The position numbers were made by a program, and so were the translations under genes. This document shows, in pieces, positions 7,985 to 15,915 of a stretch of DNA of 64,000 nt. The stretch's first letter is position 1. Every line of letters begins with the position of its first letter. A model generated the notes under the pieces. It was not told the DNA's origin, did no database searches, and saw nothing but the letters and a program-made list of their open reading frames with translations. The DNA is from Myxococcota bacterium (GTDB lineage Bacteria > Myxococcota_A > UBA796): assembly GCA_029251165.1 (NCBI GenBank), contig JAQXDW010000047.1:16084-80083 (forward strand), read 5' to 3'.

Positions 7985-8545
7985 TCATCCATCCAGAAAC
8001 GCCTTCTGCTTGTCGGTGAGCTGGTGGGTGTATTCGCAGCGGGGGTAGGTCGAGCACCCCCAGTACTGCCCCCCGCTCTTCGGCTGGCGCAGGGTCATCA
8101 CCTCGCCGCACCGACACGGCCAGGCCTGCAGCTCCAGGGCGCGCAGTCGGTGGACACGGGTCGCTGCCTTCACCCGCGCCGCTGCTCCTGGTGCACGCTG
8201 CTGGAGCACCCGGATCTCCCGACGCACCCGAAGCTCCAGCGCCGTGCCCTGGAGGAGCACCCGAAGCTCCTGGAGGGCCTCCAGGTAGGAGAGAATCTCC
8301 CCATCACCACGCACACCGGGCACATCCCCGGCGAGATCGCTGAAGTCTTCGGCCGCCTCGACGATTGCGGGAATTCGCTTAAGGAGTCGGATGTCGGCTG
8401 CCGAGAATGCGGTGCGGTGGACTGGATACAGTGCTCGGAGCTGCGCCAGCAGCGGCGGGAGGGCCTCAGCAAGCACCAAGGCATCCCGATGCTCCTGGAG
8501 GCAGGCGTCGAGGGCGTCGAGGGACTGGCGGACTTCATCGCTCAT
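7985..8545 (-). CDS. Topoisomerase-type C4 zinc-finger domain protein
   Basis: About 186 aa from the ATG at 8545; a GTG at 8596 would add 17 residues. Residues up to about 135 are helical with no recognised family (MSDEVRQSLDALDACLQEHR at the start). The C-terminal 45 residues hold PCRCGEVMTLRQPKSGGQYWGCSTYPRCEYT, the CxC...C...C pattern of the topoisomerase I DNA-binding zinc ribbon that also occurs in nucleases and helicases. It probably binds single-stranded DNA or RNA through this finger. It faces away from the M14 gene and is followed, on the same strand, by nothing closer than 7.9 kb. Confidence 0.65.
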   Translation of the reverse strand: MSDEVRQSLDALDACLQEHRDALVLAEALPPLLAQLRALYPVHRTAFSAADIRLLKRIPAIVEAAEDFSDLAGDVPGVRGDGEILSYLEALQELRVLLQGTALELRVRREIRVLQQRAPGAAARVKAATRVHRLRALELQAWPCRCGEVMTLRQPKSGGQYWGCSTYPRCEYTHQLTDKQKAFLDG

Positions 8546-8631
8546 CCTCAGAGGGCTATCACTGCACCCACCCGGCGGGCTCGGCTTGATGCCCACGCGA
8601 GGAGAGCTCCTGGTGAGCCCAGACTGCTCCG

Positions 8632-9042
8632 CTACAGCCCCTCAATGGCCGCCCGAACCTCTGACGGGATCGGCACCTTGCCTCCAGTGGCATAGTCCAG
8701 CATCACGATGCGACCATCGCCGTGGGCTGCGAGCCCGTGGGCATCGCTGAACACGGCATAGATCATGGTGAACCGATCCACACCGACATCCTCGATGCGG
8801 GCACAGGCGGTGACCGTGTCCGGGAAGCCAAGGGGGCGGCGAAACACACACCCGGTCCGCGCCAGGATCGGCCCCACCTTCGTCTCGGACATCAGCACAT
8901 CGAGGCCGATCCGAGCGAAGCAGGCAATCCGGGCATCCTCAAAGAAGCGGAAGTAGACGGTGTTGTTGACGTGACCGAAGGCATCGAGATGCCCCCAGGC
9001 CACCGGCATGCGGATCTGGACGGGGAAGTCTTCGCGGTTCAT
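8632..9042 (-). CDS. Acyl-CoA thioesterase, hotdog fold (YbgC/4-hydroxybenzoyl-CoA type)
   Basis: 136 aa, the usual length of a single-hotdog thioesterase. The catalytic segment WGHLDAFGHVNNTVYFRFFED carries the D-x-x-GHVNN-x-x-Y signature in which the Asp is catalytic. RIVMLDYATGGKVPIPSEVRAAI is the usual last strand and helix. The family hydrolyses acyl-CoA or acyl-ACP thioesters in the cytoplasm, with broad specificity. Starts with ATG; it stands alone, 54 bp upstream of the methyltransferase gene on the same strand going away from it. Confidence 0.85.
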   Translation of the reverse strand: MNREDFPVQIRMPVAWGHLDAFGHVNNTVYFRFFEDARIACFARIGLDVLMSETKVGPILARTGCVFRRPLGFPDTVTACARIEDVGVDRFTMIYAVFSDAHGLAAHGDGRIVMLDYATGGKVPIPSEVRAAIEGL

Positions 9043-9096
9043 GCCCTCAGTCTACCGGCAGACCACGCAGCACATGCTCCCCATGACCTGAGGCGA

Positions 9097-9738
9097 TCAG
9101 ACCCGAGATCGCCCCGCGACGAACATGACGTACCGCTGCGCACCATCCCGATAGCGGCGAACCTCCACCCCACGGAACCCGGCTGCCCGAAGGAGCGCCT
9201 TGAGGGGCGCGGGGTCGGCCGGATCAGACGGCGCGATGCCGCAGGCTTCTGCCTCTGCTGCGATCATCAGCCGTCCGCCGGGGCGCAGGATCCGATGCAG
9301 CTCTGCGACCGAGGCTGCCGGGTCCTGCCAGCGGCTCAGACCGATCGACCAGGCGACGGTCGCCACGCCGTCCGCCACCGGCAGCACGCTGGTCGAGCCA
9401 AAGCGCAGGTCGAGGCGGGCGACGTCCGGATGGCCAGCCACCGCCGCGCGAGATGCTGCGATCGTCGGGGTGACGCCGATCAGCTGCCCCCGAACCACCC
9501 ATGCCGCCGCAGCGCCCAGCCAGCGCCCGTCGCCGCAGTCGACATCGACCACCACATCATCAGCAGCCAGCTCCGCAGCGTGGGTGACCCACCGCATCTG
9601 CGGATCGTTCCAGCCCGGCTCGAACCACTGCGCGACGGCATCACTCCAGGGCACCTCGTGGCCGTGGCTGTGGTGATGGATGTGCTCGTGCTCGTGGTTG
9701 TGGTTTTGATCGTGGTCGTGGTCATGGCTGTGAGACAT
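9097..9738 (-). CDS. Class I SAM-dependent methyltransferase with His-rich N-terminus
   Basis: 213 aa. The first 27 residues contain 13 His in HD/HE/HN pairs, a probable metal-binding tail. The rest is a class I methyltransferase: VVVDVDCGDGRWLGAAA is motif I (usual GxGxG altered to DCGDGRW), DLRFGSTSVLPVADG is motif II/III, and ELHRILRPGGRLMIAAEAE is the post-IV PGG motif of UbiE/Methyltransf_11 enzymes. The substrate is unknown. The His tail could couple the enzyme to Zn, Ni or Co, or just store metal; similar HDHDH stretches occur in metallochaperones. No metal transporter is adjacent. Confidence 0.82.
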   Translation of the reverse strand: MSHSHDHDHDQNHNHEHEHIHHHSHGHEVPWSDAVAQWFEPGWNDPQMRWVTHAAELAADDVVVDVDCGDGRWLGAAAAWVVRGQLIGVTPTIAASRAAVAGHPDVARLDLRFGSTSVLPVADGVATVAWSIGLSRWQDPAASVAELHRILRPGGRLMIAAEAEACGIAPSDPADPAPLKALLRAAGFRGVEVRRYRDGAQRYVMFVAGRSRV

Positions 9739-9944
9739 CGGGGAACCTCAGGACGATGCAGGGTCTGTATCATCGCAGCGACCTCACCACGGCTGCTCTT
9801 GCTGGAGCGCGCTCTGGTGAGCCGTCCCCAGCCCCGCTATTTGCAGGACACGCATGGCGAGAACCTGCAGCCGATGTTGCAGCCAGCACCCCATCGTCAC
9901 GACAGAGGATGTGGCGTGCGATCACGAGCCCCGGCGCCGCCGCC

Positions 9945-10127
9945 TCACTCTTCATCCTCGGGTATTCTCATCTCCTCACGTCGATTCTGCTCGTCCAGCT
10001 CATAGCCCCGGGCAAGGAGCTGAGCAGCAGCGAGCCGAGCGGCGCGGGTGTCCTCGCGGAGCAGCTCAGCAGCCTCCGAGACAAGCGCGTCGGGGAGGTG
10101 GGTGATGCGGGGGGGCTGAAGGGGCAT
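9945..10127 (-). CDS. Small hypothetical protein (60 aa)
   Basis: MPLQPPRITHLPDALVSEAA and a following acidic/helical stretch ending in EDEE. It lies 31 bp downstream of the DUF4336 gene on the same strand, with AGGGATCTCCC just before the ATG. The amphipathic alternation (AELLRED, AARLAAAQLLARGYELDEQ) looks like real protein, not a shadow, and nothing convincing lies on the other strand. I recognise no family; it may be a small regulator or a co-transcribed accessory peptide. Confidence 0.5.
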   Translation of the reverse strand: MPLQPPRITHLPDALVSEAAELLREDTRAARLAAAQLLARGYELDEQNRREEMRIPEDEE

Positions 10128-10158
10128 GGGAGATCCCTATCCGGCTCCGCGCAACAAT

Positions 10159-10800
10159 CTACAGCCCCAGCCAGCGGTACGCTCCCCGCAGCGCCTCACG
10201 CCCGCCGGTCTCGATGATCGCGCCGTGGGAGGGGATGAGTCGGTCAAAGTCCAGCGCCAGCAGCCCATCGATTTCTTCCCGAGCAACGGCACGGTTCATG
10301 CCGATCCGCTCCAGCATCGACGACCGACAGCCTGGATACGCCCCCGAGCAAAACATCACCGCGCGCGTGGCCAAGGGGTCAGCGGCGGTGAAGTGAAACA
10401 CGAGATCGGTGACGACGAGGGTACGAGAGGGGCGGTGGAGGAGCACGACCTCATTGGTCAGCGAGAAGCACCGCAGCGGGATGAAGCGGACGGCATCCCC
10501 CAGCGGCTCGCAGGCCGCATCGACGATGCGGTGGAACGTCAGGTCCGGACGCTTCTCGGCCAGACCCGGCGCGGCGAAGCCCTCCAGGCCCCGCTCAAGC
10601 CACGTACCGGCGTGGAGGTGGTGCATGCGGCTGGGGGCCAGCAGCCACCGTGGCGTCCCCAGCGGCACGAGGCGGGCAGGGTCGAGAGCGATGGGAGAGT
10701 GCAGCAGCAGGTCGCCGTCGATGTCGATCACCGTCATCCGGCTGCCGATCTCGACGCCGAAGAAGCGCAGCGGAGCCTCGAAGGTGTGCAGCGCGGTCAT
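10159..10800 (-). CDS. DUF4336-type metallo-hydrolase-like protein
   Basis: 213 aa from the ATG at 10800. The pattern FRMTVIDIDGDLLLHSPIAL-like start (here SRMTVIDIDGDLLLHSPIAL), WLLAPSRMHHLHAGTW, FIPLRCFSLTNEVVLLHRPS, TLVVTDLVFHFT and PSHGAIIE resembles DUF4336 proteins, which are relatives of the metallo-beta-lactamase fold with a reduced metal site (HHLH and SHG retained). The function is unknown; a hydrolase is expected. Its ATG is 16 bp after the stop of the GDSL-lipase gene on the same strand, so the two are probably co-transcribed with the 60-aa gene downstream. Confidence 0.7.
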   Translation of the reverse strand: MTALHTFEAPLRFFGVEIGSRMTVIDIDGDLLLHSPIALDPARLVPLGTPRWLLAPSRMHHLHAGTWLERGLEGFAAPGLAEKRPDLTFHRIVDAACEPLGDAVRFIPLRCFSLTNEVVLLHRPSRTLVVTDLVFHFTAADPLATRAVMFCSGAYPGCRSSMLERIGMNRAVAREEIDGLLALDFDRLIPSHGAIIETGGREALRGAYRWLGL

Positions 10801-10816
10801 CGCCTCTCCAGGACGC

Positions 10817-11473
10817 TCACCACGCCGCCTCCGCTGCACGGATCGCATCGGCGAGGAACGCCCCGACCACCGCGCCGCCCTCGATGGAGGGGTGGACATG
10901 GTCGTCGTCGAACATGGAGAGGTCAGTGCCATCCACCACCTCGACGGCATCAGCGAACGCGATCATCGCATCGCTCTCCGCGAGGGCTGCCTGCCGCAGG
11001 CTCAGCTCAGGAATCAGCGCGCTGCACTCATCAAAGCCAAACTCCGCAGTCTCAGGGAGTCCATAGTAGCCCATGATCATGACCCGAACGCCCGCGTCAG
11101 TGACCTCCCGGACGAAGTCGGCCATCGCGCCCTCCTGCCCATCCTCAGAGAGGATCTCGTCCATGAGCTCGTCACAGTCACCGCACGCACAGCGGTCGTT
11201 GAGGTCGTTGCCGCCGCCGTCGAGGACGAGCCAGCTCCAGTCTCCCGAGATGTACTGATCGGGGATGGCGTCGTCGCCGCCGTCCAGGAAGTGTGAGCCG
11301 CCAATCGCGGCGTTGTACATCGGCCGGTCCAGCGACTCTTCGATGACCTCAGGGATCGAGCCGTCGCCCATGTTCCAGTCGAACAGGGAGTCGCCGATGG
11401 TGATCAGCTCCGCCTCATCGAGGTCTCCGCGATTAACATCGATGGTGCAGGCGAGAAGTGCGGCGAGCAGCAT
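10817..11473 (-). CDS. GDSL/SGNH-family hydrolase lipoprotein
   Basis: 218 aa. The signal MLLAALLAC gives a lipobox Cys at 9. Block I is TIGDSLFD (catalytic Ser), block II is YNAAIGGS (Gly), block III is LDGGGNDL (Asn), and block V is DDDHVHPS (Asp and His), so the SGNH catalytic set is complete. Members hydrolyse esters of lipids, acylated sugars or peptides; this one should act at the outer membrane. A GGAGG lies seven bases before the ATG. Two Cys pairs (RCACGDC) in the middle may form a disulphide. Confidence 0.85.
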   Translation of the reverse strand: MLLAALLACTIDVNRGDLDEAELITIGDSLFDWNMGDGSIPEVIEESLDRPMYNAAIGGSHFLDGGDDAIPDQYISGDWSWLVLDGGGNDLNDRCACGDCDELMDEILSEDGQEGAMADFVREVTDAGVRVMIMGYYGLPETAEFGFDECSALIPELSLRQAALAESDAMIAFADAVEVVDGTDLSMFDDDHVHPSIEGGAVVGAFLADAIRAAEAAW

Positions 11474-11593
11474 GGTTTGTCCTCCAGTTTAGGTGAAACG
11501 CACAAGACCCAGAACCGGGGCATCTTTTTCTGGTTTCATCTCCGTTTCACATCCCGCTCAGATGGTGTGCATGCTGAGACCGTACCGTGCAGC

Positions 11594-12223
11594 ATGCCCA
11601 CCGAGAAGCAACGCACCATTCTTGAGGTCAGCGCCGTCCTGCTGACCGTGATCCTTCACTTTTGCTGCTACGGCGTCACCGCGCTGCGACCCTGGTTCGT
11701 CGCTGCAGTCATGCTGGGCTGGGGCGGCTACGTCGTGGCTCGGATGCGCCGGGATCCGACGGCTGCGGCACAGTGGGGACTGTCGCGGACCAACCTCGGC
11801 CAGAGCGCACGGGTGCTGTCGCTGCCGACCCTCGCGGTGATCGCTGGGATGGCTGCCTTCGGGGCGTGGCAGGGCTCGCTGTCGGTGAGCCTGGAGCTGC
11901 TCCTGCTGGTGGCGCTGTACCCGGTGTGGGGCGTGGCCCAGCAATTCCTGCTCCAGTCGATCTTCGCGGACAACCTCCAGAAGCTCGGTCCGCTTCAGGA
12001 TCGGCCGTGGCTGGTGGCCCTCTCGGCTTCCGCGCTGTTCGGCGCGATCCACTGGCCCTACCCGGCGCTGATGGTCGCCACTGCGCTGATGGGGTTGGTG
12101 TTCACGCCGCTGTTCTTTCGCCACCGGCAGGTCTGGACACTCGGCGTGCTGCATGGCGTGCTCGGCGGACTGTTCTACTGCTGGGTGCTGGGGCAGGAGG
12201 CGTGGCTGCTGGCCCTGGTCTGA
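11594..12223 (+). CDS. CPBP (CAAX protease/Rce1-like) family membrane protein with altered first motif
   Basis: 209 aa with about six hydrophobic helices. CPBP proteases have EExxxR, FxxxH and HxxxB motifs. Motif 2 (LFGAIHWP) and motif 3 (GVLHGVLGGLFYCW) are present, but motif 1 reads WGVAQQFLLQ, with Gln-Gln where the catalytic Glu-Glu is expected and no Arg. It may be an inactive relative or belong to a subfamily with a different metal site. The start chosen is the ATG at 11594; the frame runs further upstream without a signal. In other bacteria the family processes prenylated or small peptides or gives self-immunity to bacteriocins. Confidence 0.7.
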   Translation: MPTEKQRTILEVSAVLLTVILHFCCYGVTALRPWFVAAVMLGWGGYVVARMRRDPTAAAQWGLSRTNLGQSARVLSLPTLAVIAGMAAFGAWQGSLSVSLELLLLVALYPVWGVAQQFLLQSIFADNLQKLGPLQDRPWLVALSASALFGAIHWPYPALMVATALMGLVFTPLFFRHRQVWTLGVLHGVLGGLFYCWVLGQEAWLLALV

Positions 12224-12379
12224 TCCTCGGCCCAGAGCACGCGACCGCGCGGTCGGTCCACGATCCGCGACACCCGAGTCACGATCTCCGAGAAACCCAC
12301 CCAAACAATCCAGTTCAAACCATAAATACCAACATCGGAACGCTTCTTGCTTCAGCTCCTAACATCCCCTGGAGCCGCC

Positions 12380-12730
12380 ATGTTCTCTGCCCTGCTCGTT
12401 CTCACTGCTGCCGCTGCGGCCACCTGCCCGACGACCATCGAATTCGGGTTCACTGGGCAGCCGGACTGCGTGACTGTCGCGTACGATGACGGGCGGATCG
12501 ACCTCACCAACACCTGCACGGAGCCCCTGCTCGTCGACGCCTCCCTCCAGCTCCACACGCCCGGCGCCCCTGCGCTGCCGATCATCCCGGCGAACACCAC
12601 CGTGCAGCTGCGCGACCTCAGCTTCTTCACCCTCGGCATGGGCGGCGAGCTGTTCAAGGTGATCGCATACCTGGAGGAGGTCGCGTCGGACTGCGGCGAC
12701 ACCGGAGCGCCGGCGCGAGACTCCGGGTAG
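12380..12730 (+). CDS. Small exported protein of unknown function
   Basis: 116 aa from ATG 12380, with GGAG at 12371-12374. The signal peptide MFSALLVLTAAAAATC is followed by a single small beta domain (TIEFGFTGQPDCVTVAYDDG, then DLTNTCTEPLLVDASLQL) with four Cys that could make two disulphides, and ends with a short GDTGAPARDSG tail typical of the Thr-Gly linkers in this genome. It resembles small Ig-like adhesin domains (a DUF4215-like composition is absent). Function unknown. It converges with the DUF1592 gene, only three bases between the stops. Confidence 0.65.
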   Translation: MFSALLVLTAAAAATCPTTIEFGFTGQPDCVTVAYDDGRIDLTNTCTEPLLVDASLQLHTPGAPALPIIPANTTVQLRDLSFFTLGMGGELFKVIAYLEEVASDCGDTGAPARDSG

Positions 12731-12733
12731 CTC

Positions 12734-14311
12734 CTACAGCGACCGGAAGGTGGGGTCCGTCACGATCTCCACCACCAGATCCCGAACGGCAGCGCCTTCC
12801 ATGGAGTCCGCAGTGAGGCGGTCGAGCAGGGCCGCGTCGATGCCCAAGCTCGACACCCCGGCGAGGTAGCCGACGAGGTGACCTGCGTAGCAGCGGTGGA
12901 CCTGCTCCTGCTCGGCAATGCTCCAGGCCAGCTCGACAGCACCGTCGAAGTACACAACCTCATCCTCGAAGGCGTAGTGACCGGTGGCGTCGATGAGGTC
13001 GCCCATGTCGTCGTAGGGCGCGTAGTAGCCGTCCTGATCGTACACCCCGAACGCAAACCCGACCGGGTTGATGAGGTCATCGTGGCAGCTCCCGCCGCAG
13101 CTGGAGGTATGCGCATCGATCCGCTCCCGGAGGGTCAGCCCCTCGTCGTCGACCGGCAGCGAGGTGGCCGAGGCCGGCGGCGGCGGGATCTCAGCACAGA
13201 GCAGCGCGTCGTTGACGAACACCCCCCGCTCGATGAGGTTGGGCGTGGTCATGTCCGCCTGCCAGGCGAGGAAGCCGGAGAGGGTCAGCAGCCCGGCGCG
13301 CTGATTCGGATCGAGCGCGACCGGAACCAGCTCCTCTCCCTCGATTCCCTCGATGCCGTAGATCTCTGCGAGGTCTTCGTTGGCAAAGGTGGTCGGGAGG
13401 GTGAGCAGGTCGTGGAGGGTGCCGCCGCTGTAGACCACCTCATCGACGAAGGCATAGACCTCCTGCTGCATCGCGGCAGGAGTGGACTCGTCATAGAGCC
13501 CGATCCCGAGAATCTCCTCGGAAGGACGCCAGATCTGGGCGTATGCATCGACATGAAGGAGCTGCCGGTGGAGATCGGCGATCATCGCGTGACCGCGGGG
13601 ATCATCCAGCATGCGCTCGACCTCCACGGCGAGGGTCTCCGGGGCGAGCCCGTCCGCCTCGGCAGCCGCGAGCAGACTCTCGTCGGGCATCGTGCTCCAC
13701 AGCGCATAGGAAAGCCGACTCGCAAGCTCCTCCCCGGACAGCTCGCCCGGCGCGCTCGCATCCGCCAGCCCCTCCGTCCGGTACAAGAAGCCCGGAGAGA
13801 GCAAGAAGCCGGTCACCGACGCACGCACCCCGCCGACAAACGGCGCCTCATCCAGCACCGTCGCGCCCGCATCGAACAGCACCGCAAACGACGCCAGCTC
13901 CGCGTCCGTCAGGGATCGGCGGAAGGCGCGACGGCCGAAGTGCGCGATCCAGGCATCGCGCTGGAGGATGCTGTACACCTCGGACTCTGGCTGGAGCGAG
14001 GATGGAACCACTTGACTATAGAGCTGGTCCTCACTGGATATCCGCTCAGAAAGGGCCTCAGCAGCGAGCTGGTACTGCTGCCAGAGGACCGGAGAGACCG
14101 ACAGGTCGCTGAGGTTGGTGTCGAAGGTCGAGCTTGCGGGATCTGGGAGAAAGTTCTCGGAGAGTCCAGTGGGCTCTGCCAGACCCAGCAGATCGACCAC
14201 GGAGTTCTCCCACTGACGATGATTCAGCCGGAAAACATTCCTGGAACCGTCAGAACCTGAGCCTGTAGCGCAGGAGAGCAGGAGGATGAGGGGCACACTT
14301 GATGCTATCAC
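12734..14311 (-). CDS. DUF1592/DUF1588/DUF1585 lipoprotein (planctomycete/myxobacterial cytochrome-like family)
   Basis: 525 aa. Lipoprotein signal with Cys 14 (LILLLSC). The domain order is that of the DUF1587-1595-1592-1588-1585 family: NVFRLNHRQWENSVVDLLGL, HFGRRAFRRSLTDAELASF, LSYALWSTMPDESLLAAAE, ERGVFVNDALLCAEIPPPP, SSCGGSCHDDLINPVGFAFG and the C-terminal DUF1585 segment. The CGGSCH site is one residue longer than a haem CxxCH. Family members are always next to a DUF1552 gene, as here, and are suspected to act in exported redox or polymer degradation, without biochemical proof. It starts with GTG only 24 bp from the divergent DUF1552 start. Confidence 0.85.
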   Translation of the reverse strand: MIASSVPLILLLSCATGSGSDGSRNVFRLNHRQWENSVVDLLGLAEPTGLSENFLPDPASSTFDTNLSDLSVSPVLWQQYQLAAEALSERISSEDQLYSQVVPSSLQPESEVYSILQRDAWIAHFGRRAFRRSLTDAELASFAVLFDAGATVLDEAPFVGGVRASVTGFLLSPGFLYRTEGLADASAPGELSGEELASRLSYALWSTMPDESLLAAAEADGLAPETLAVEVERMLDDPRGHAMIADLHRQLLHVDAYAQIWRPSEEILGIGLYDESTPAAMQQEVYAFVDEVVYSGGTLHDLLTLPTTFANEDLAEIYGIEGIEGEELVPVALDPNQRAGLLTLSGFLAWQADMTTPNLIERGVFVNDALLCAEIPPPPASATSLPVDDEGLTLRERIDAHTSSCGGSCHDDLINPVGFAFGVYDQDGYYAPYDDMGDLIDATGHYAFEDEVVYFDGAVELAWSIAEQEQVHRCYAGHLVGYLAGVSSLGIDAALLDRLTADSMEGAAVRDLVVEIVTDPTFRSL

Positions 14312-14335
14312 TGAATCCGACTATCGAGTGAGCAC

Positions 14336-15676
14336 ATGTCCGTCTTCTCCCGACGCAGGTTCCTGACCTCGGCTTCTGGGCTGGTGCTCCCGCTGCCGGT
14401 CCTCCCCTCGCTTGCCGGCTGCAAGAAGGAAGCAGAGGCCCGCCGTGCGCATCCGCTCGTTGTCATGCGTGCGGCTTCTGGAGTCGCCCAGGAAGACGGC
14501 GATGCCCCTGAGCAATTCTGGCCCCGAGAGCTCGGCACCCTCACCCGCAGCGTCCTGGCCGACGACAACGCCGATCGGATCACCGCAACGCTGGCCGATC
14601 ATGCCGAGCATCTGCTGATGGTTCGCGGCACGAGGTTTCCCTTCGCCGCCTCCCGCGAGGTCCATGCTGGCGGCGGCAACCAGCTGCTCACTGCCGCCCA
14701 GTGCGGCCCGCTGACCGACACGGTGATGACCTACGCAATGGGCGAGTCTGTCGACAACTGGATCGCCCGCCACGCCACGGTCAACCACGGCGAGCCCCTG
14801 ACCCTGTACGCTGGACGCCGGGACAACTACGGCGAGGAGGTCCTCTCCTACCGTGGTCCCCAGCAGCTTCGCGGCGCCGACAGCGATCCCTGGGCGGTCT
14901 ACCAGCGCCTGATCGGAGCGGGAACCGGCACCGTCCTGCGGGACTCGGTCAACGACCTGGTGCTCGACCAGCTCATCGATCTGCGTCTCGACACACGCCT
15001 CTCAGCGGAGGACCGCACACGGCTGGAGCTGCACACCGACAGCGTCCGAGACTTCGAGATCCTCTGCGGCCGGCTGTCCAGTGAGCGCAAGGCGATGATG
15101 CTCGATCTGAGCGGTCGCAGCGCAGACGACGCGGTCTCTCTGGAGGTCGCCCGGCTGCAGTGCGACCTGATCGCGCTCGTCCTCAGCTGCGATCAAGCCC
15201 GCGCCGCGACCCTCCAGATCGGCGACCGACTGGACCGCTGCCACTACGAGATCGACGGCTTCCGGCTGCCGACCTACCACGAGCTGACCCACGGCCTTGT
15301 CTCCGCTGATGCCTACGGTCCCTACACGACCACCTGGGACATGCATGCCGACGTCAACCGGCTGCACCTGAAGGTCTTCGCCTACCTGCTCGACCGACTG
15401 CTGGAGAACGGCGTGCTCGACAGCGCCGTCGCGGTCTTCTGCAGCGACGTCGCCACAGGCTCCCACCGCTACGATCAGATCCCATGGATCATCGCCGGTC
15501 GCGGAGACGGCACCCTGCGCAGCGGTGCCTACGTCGACGCCGGAGACGTCACCCACGACCGGCTGCTCGCGACCCTGCTCACCGCCACCGGGCACCGGCA
15601 CGACGACGGCTCGCCCATCGAGCGGTTCGGTGACGAGAGCCTCCAGGGGGGCTTGATCGACACCATGCTCGCGTAG
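14336..15676 (+). CDS. DUF1552 family exported protein (Tat signal, lipobox)
   Basis: 446 aa. MSVFSRRRFLTSASG is a twin-arginine signal and LPSLAGC gives a lipobox. The body matches DUF1552, an alkaline-phosphatase-superfamily-like fold related to DUF1501: MVRGTRFPFAASREVHAGGG, SVDNWIARHATVN, AVYQRLIGAGTG, HELTHGLVSADAYGPYTTTW and VAVFCSDVATGSHRYDQIPW. It is normally paired with a DUF1592/DUF1588 protein, here encoded divergently. A Tat signal implies export after folding, possibly with a metal cofactor. Function unknown. Confidence 0.85.
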   Translation: MSVFSRRRFLTSASGLVLPLPVLPSLAGCKKEAEARRAHPLVVMRAASGVAQEDGDAPEQFWPRELGTLTRSVLADDNADRITATLADHAEHLLMVRGTRFPFAASREVHAGGGNQLLTAAQCGPLTDTVMTYAMGESVDNWIARHATVNHGEPLTLYAGRRDNYGEEVLSYRGPQQLRGADSDPWAVYQRLIGAGTGTVLRDSVNDLVLDQLIDLRLDTRLSAEDRTRLELHTDSVRDFEILCGRLSSERKAMMLDLSGRSADDAVSLEVARLQCDLIALVLSCDQARAATLQIGDRLDRCHYEIDGFRLPTYHELTHGLVSADAYGPYTTTWDMHADVNRLHLKVFAYLLDRLLENGVLDSAVAVFCSDVATGSHRYDQIPWIIAGRGDGTLRSGAYVDAGDVTHDRLLATLLTATGHRHDDGSPIERFGDESLQGGLIDTMLA

Positions 15677-15915
15677 GTGTCGACGTGACGTGAGCAGCCT
15701 CTCGTGGATGCAGACTCAAGCCAAGAGACTCAGAGAAGCACCAGTGCTCCCTCACCGCTACACCGCGACCACATCGCGTTTTTTCGTTGCTGACCGGCCC
15801 TGCTCAGGTCCGCTACAGTGAAAGTCCTTGCACGTTATTCACAGTCAGTTGCGGATCTGCAAAATTCCCGGCTACCGTTGGACGAGAACTTGCAGACAAT
15901 GTTCTGGAGCACCGA

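Noticed and set aside
9200..9676. A 158-codon plus-strand frame
   Set aside because: It is antisense to the methyltransferase, which has a full SAM-binding motif set.
12878..14260. A 460-codon open frame on the plus strand
   Set aside because: It is opposite the DUF1592 gene, which has family motifs along its whole length.
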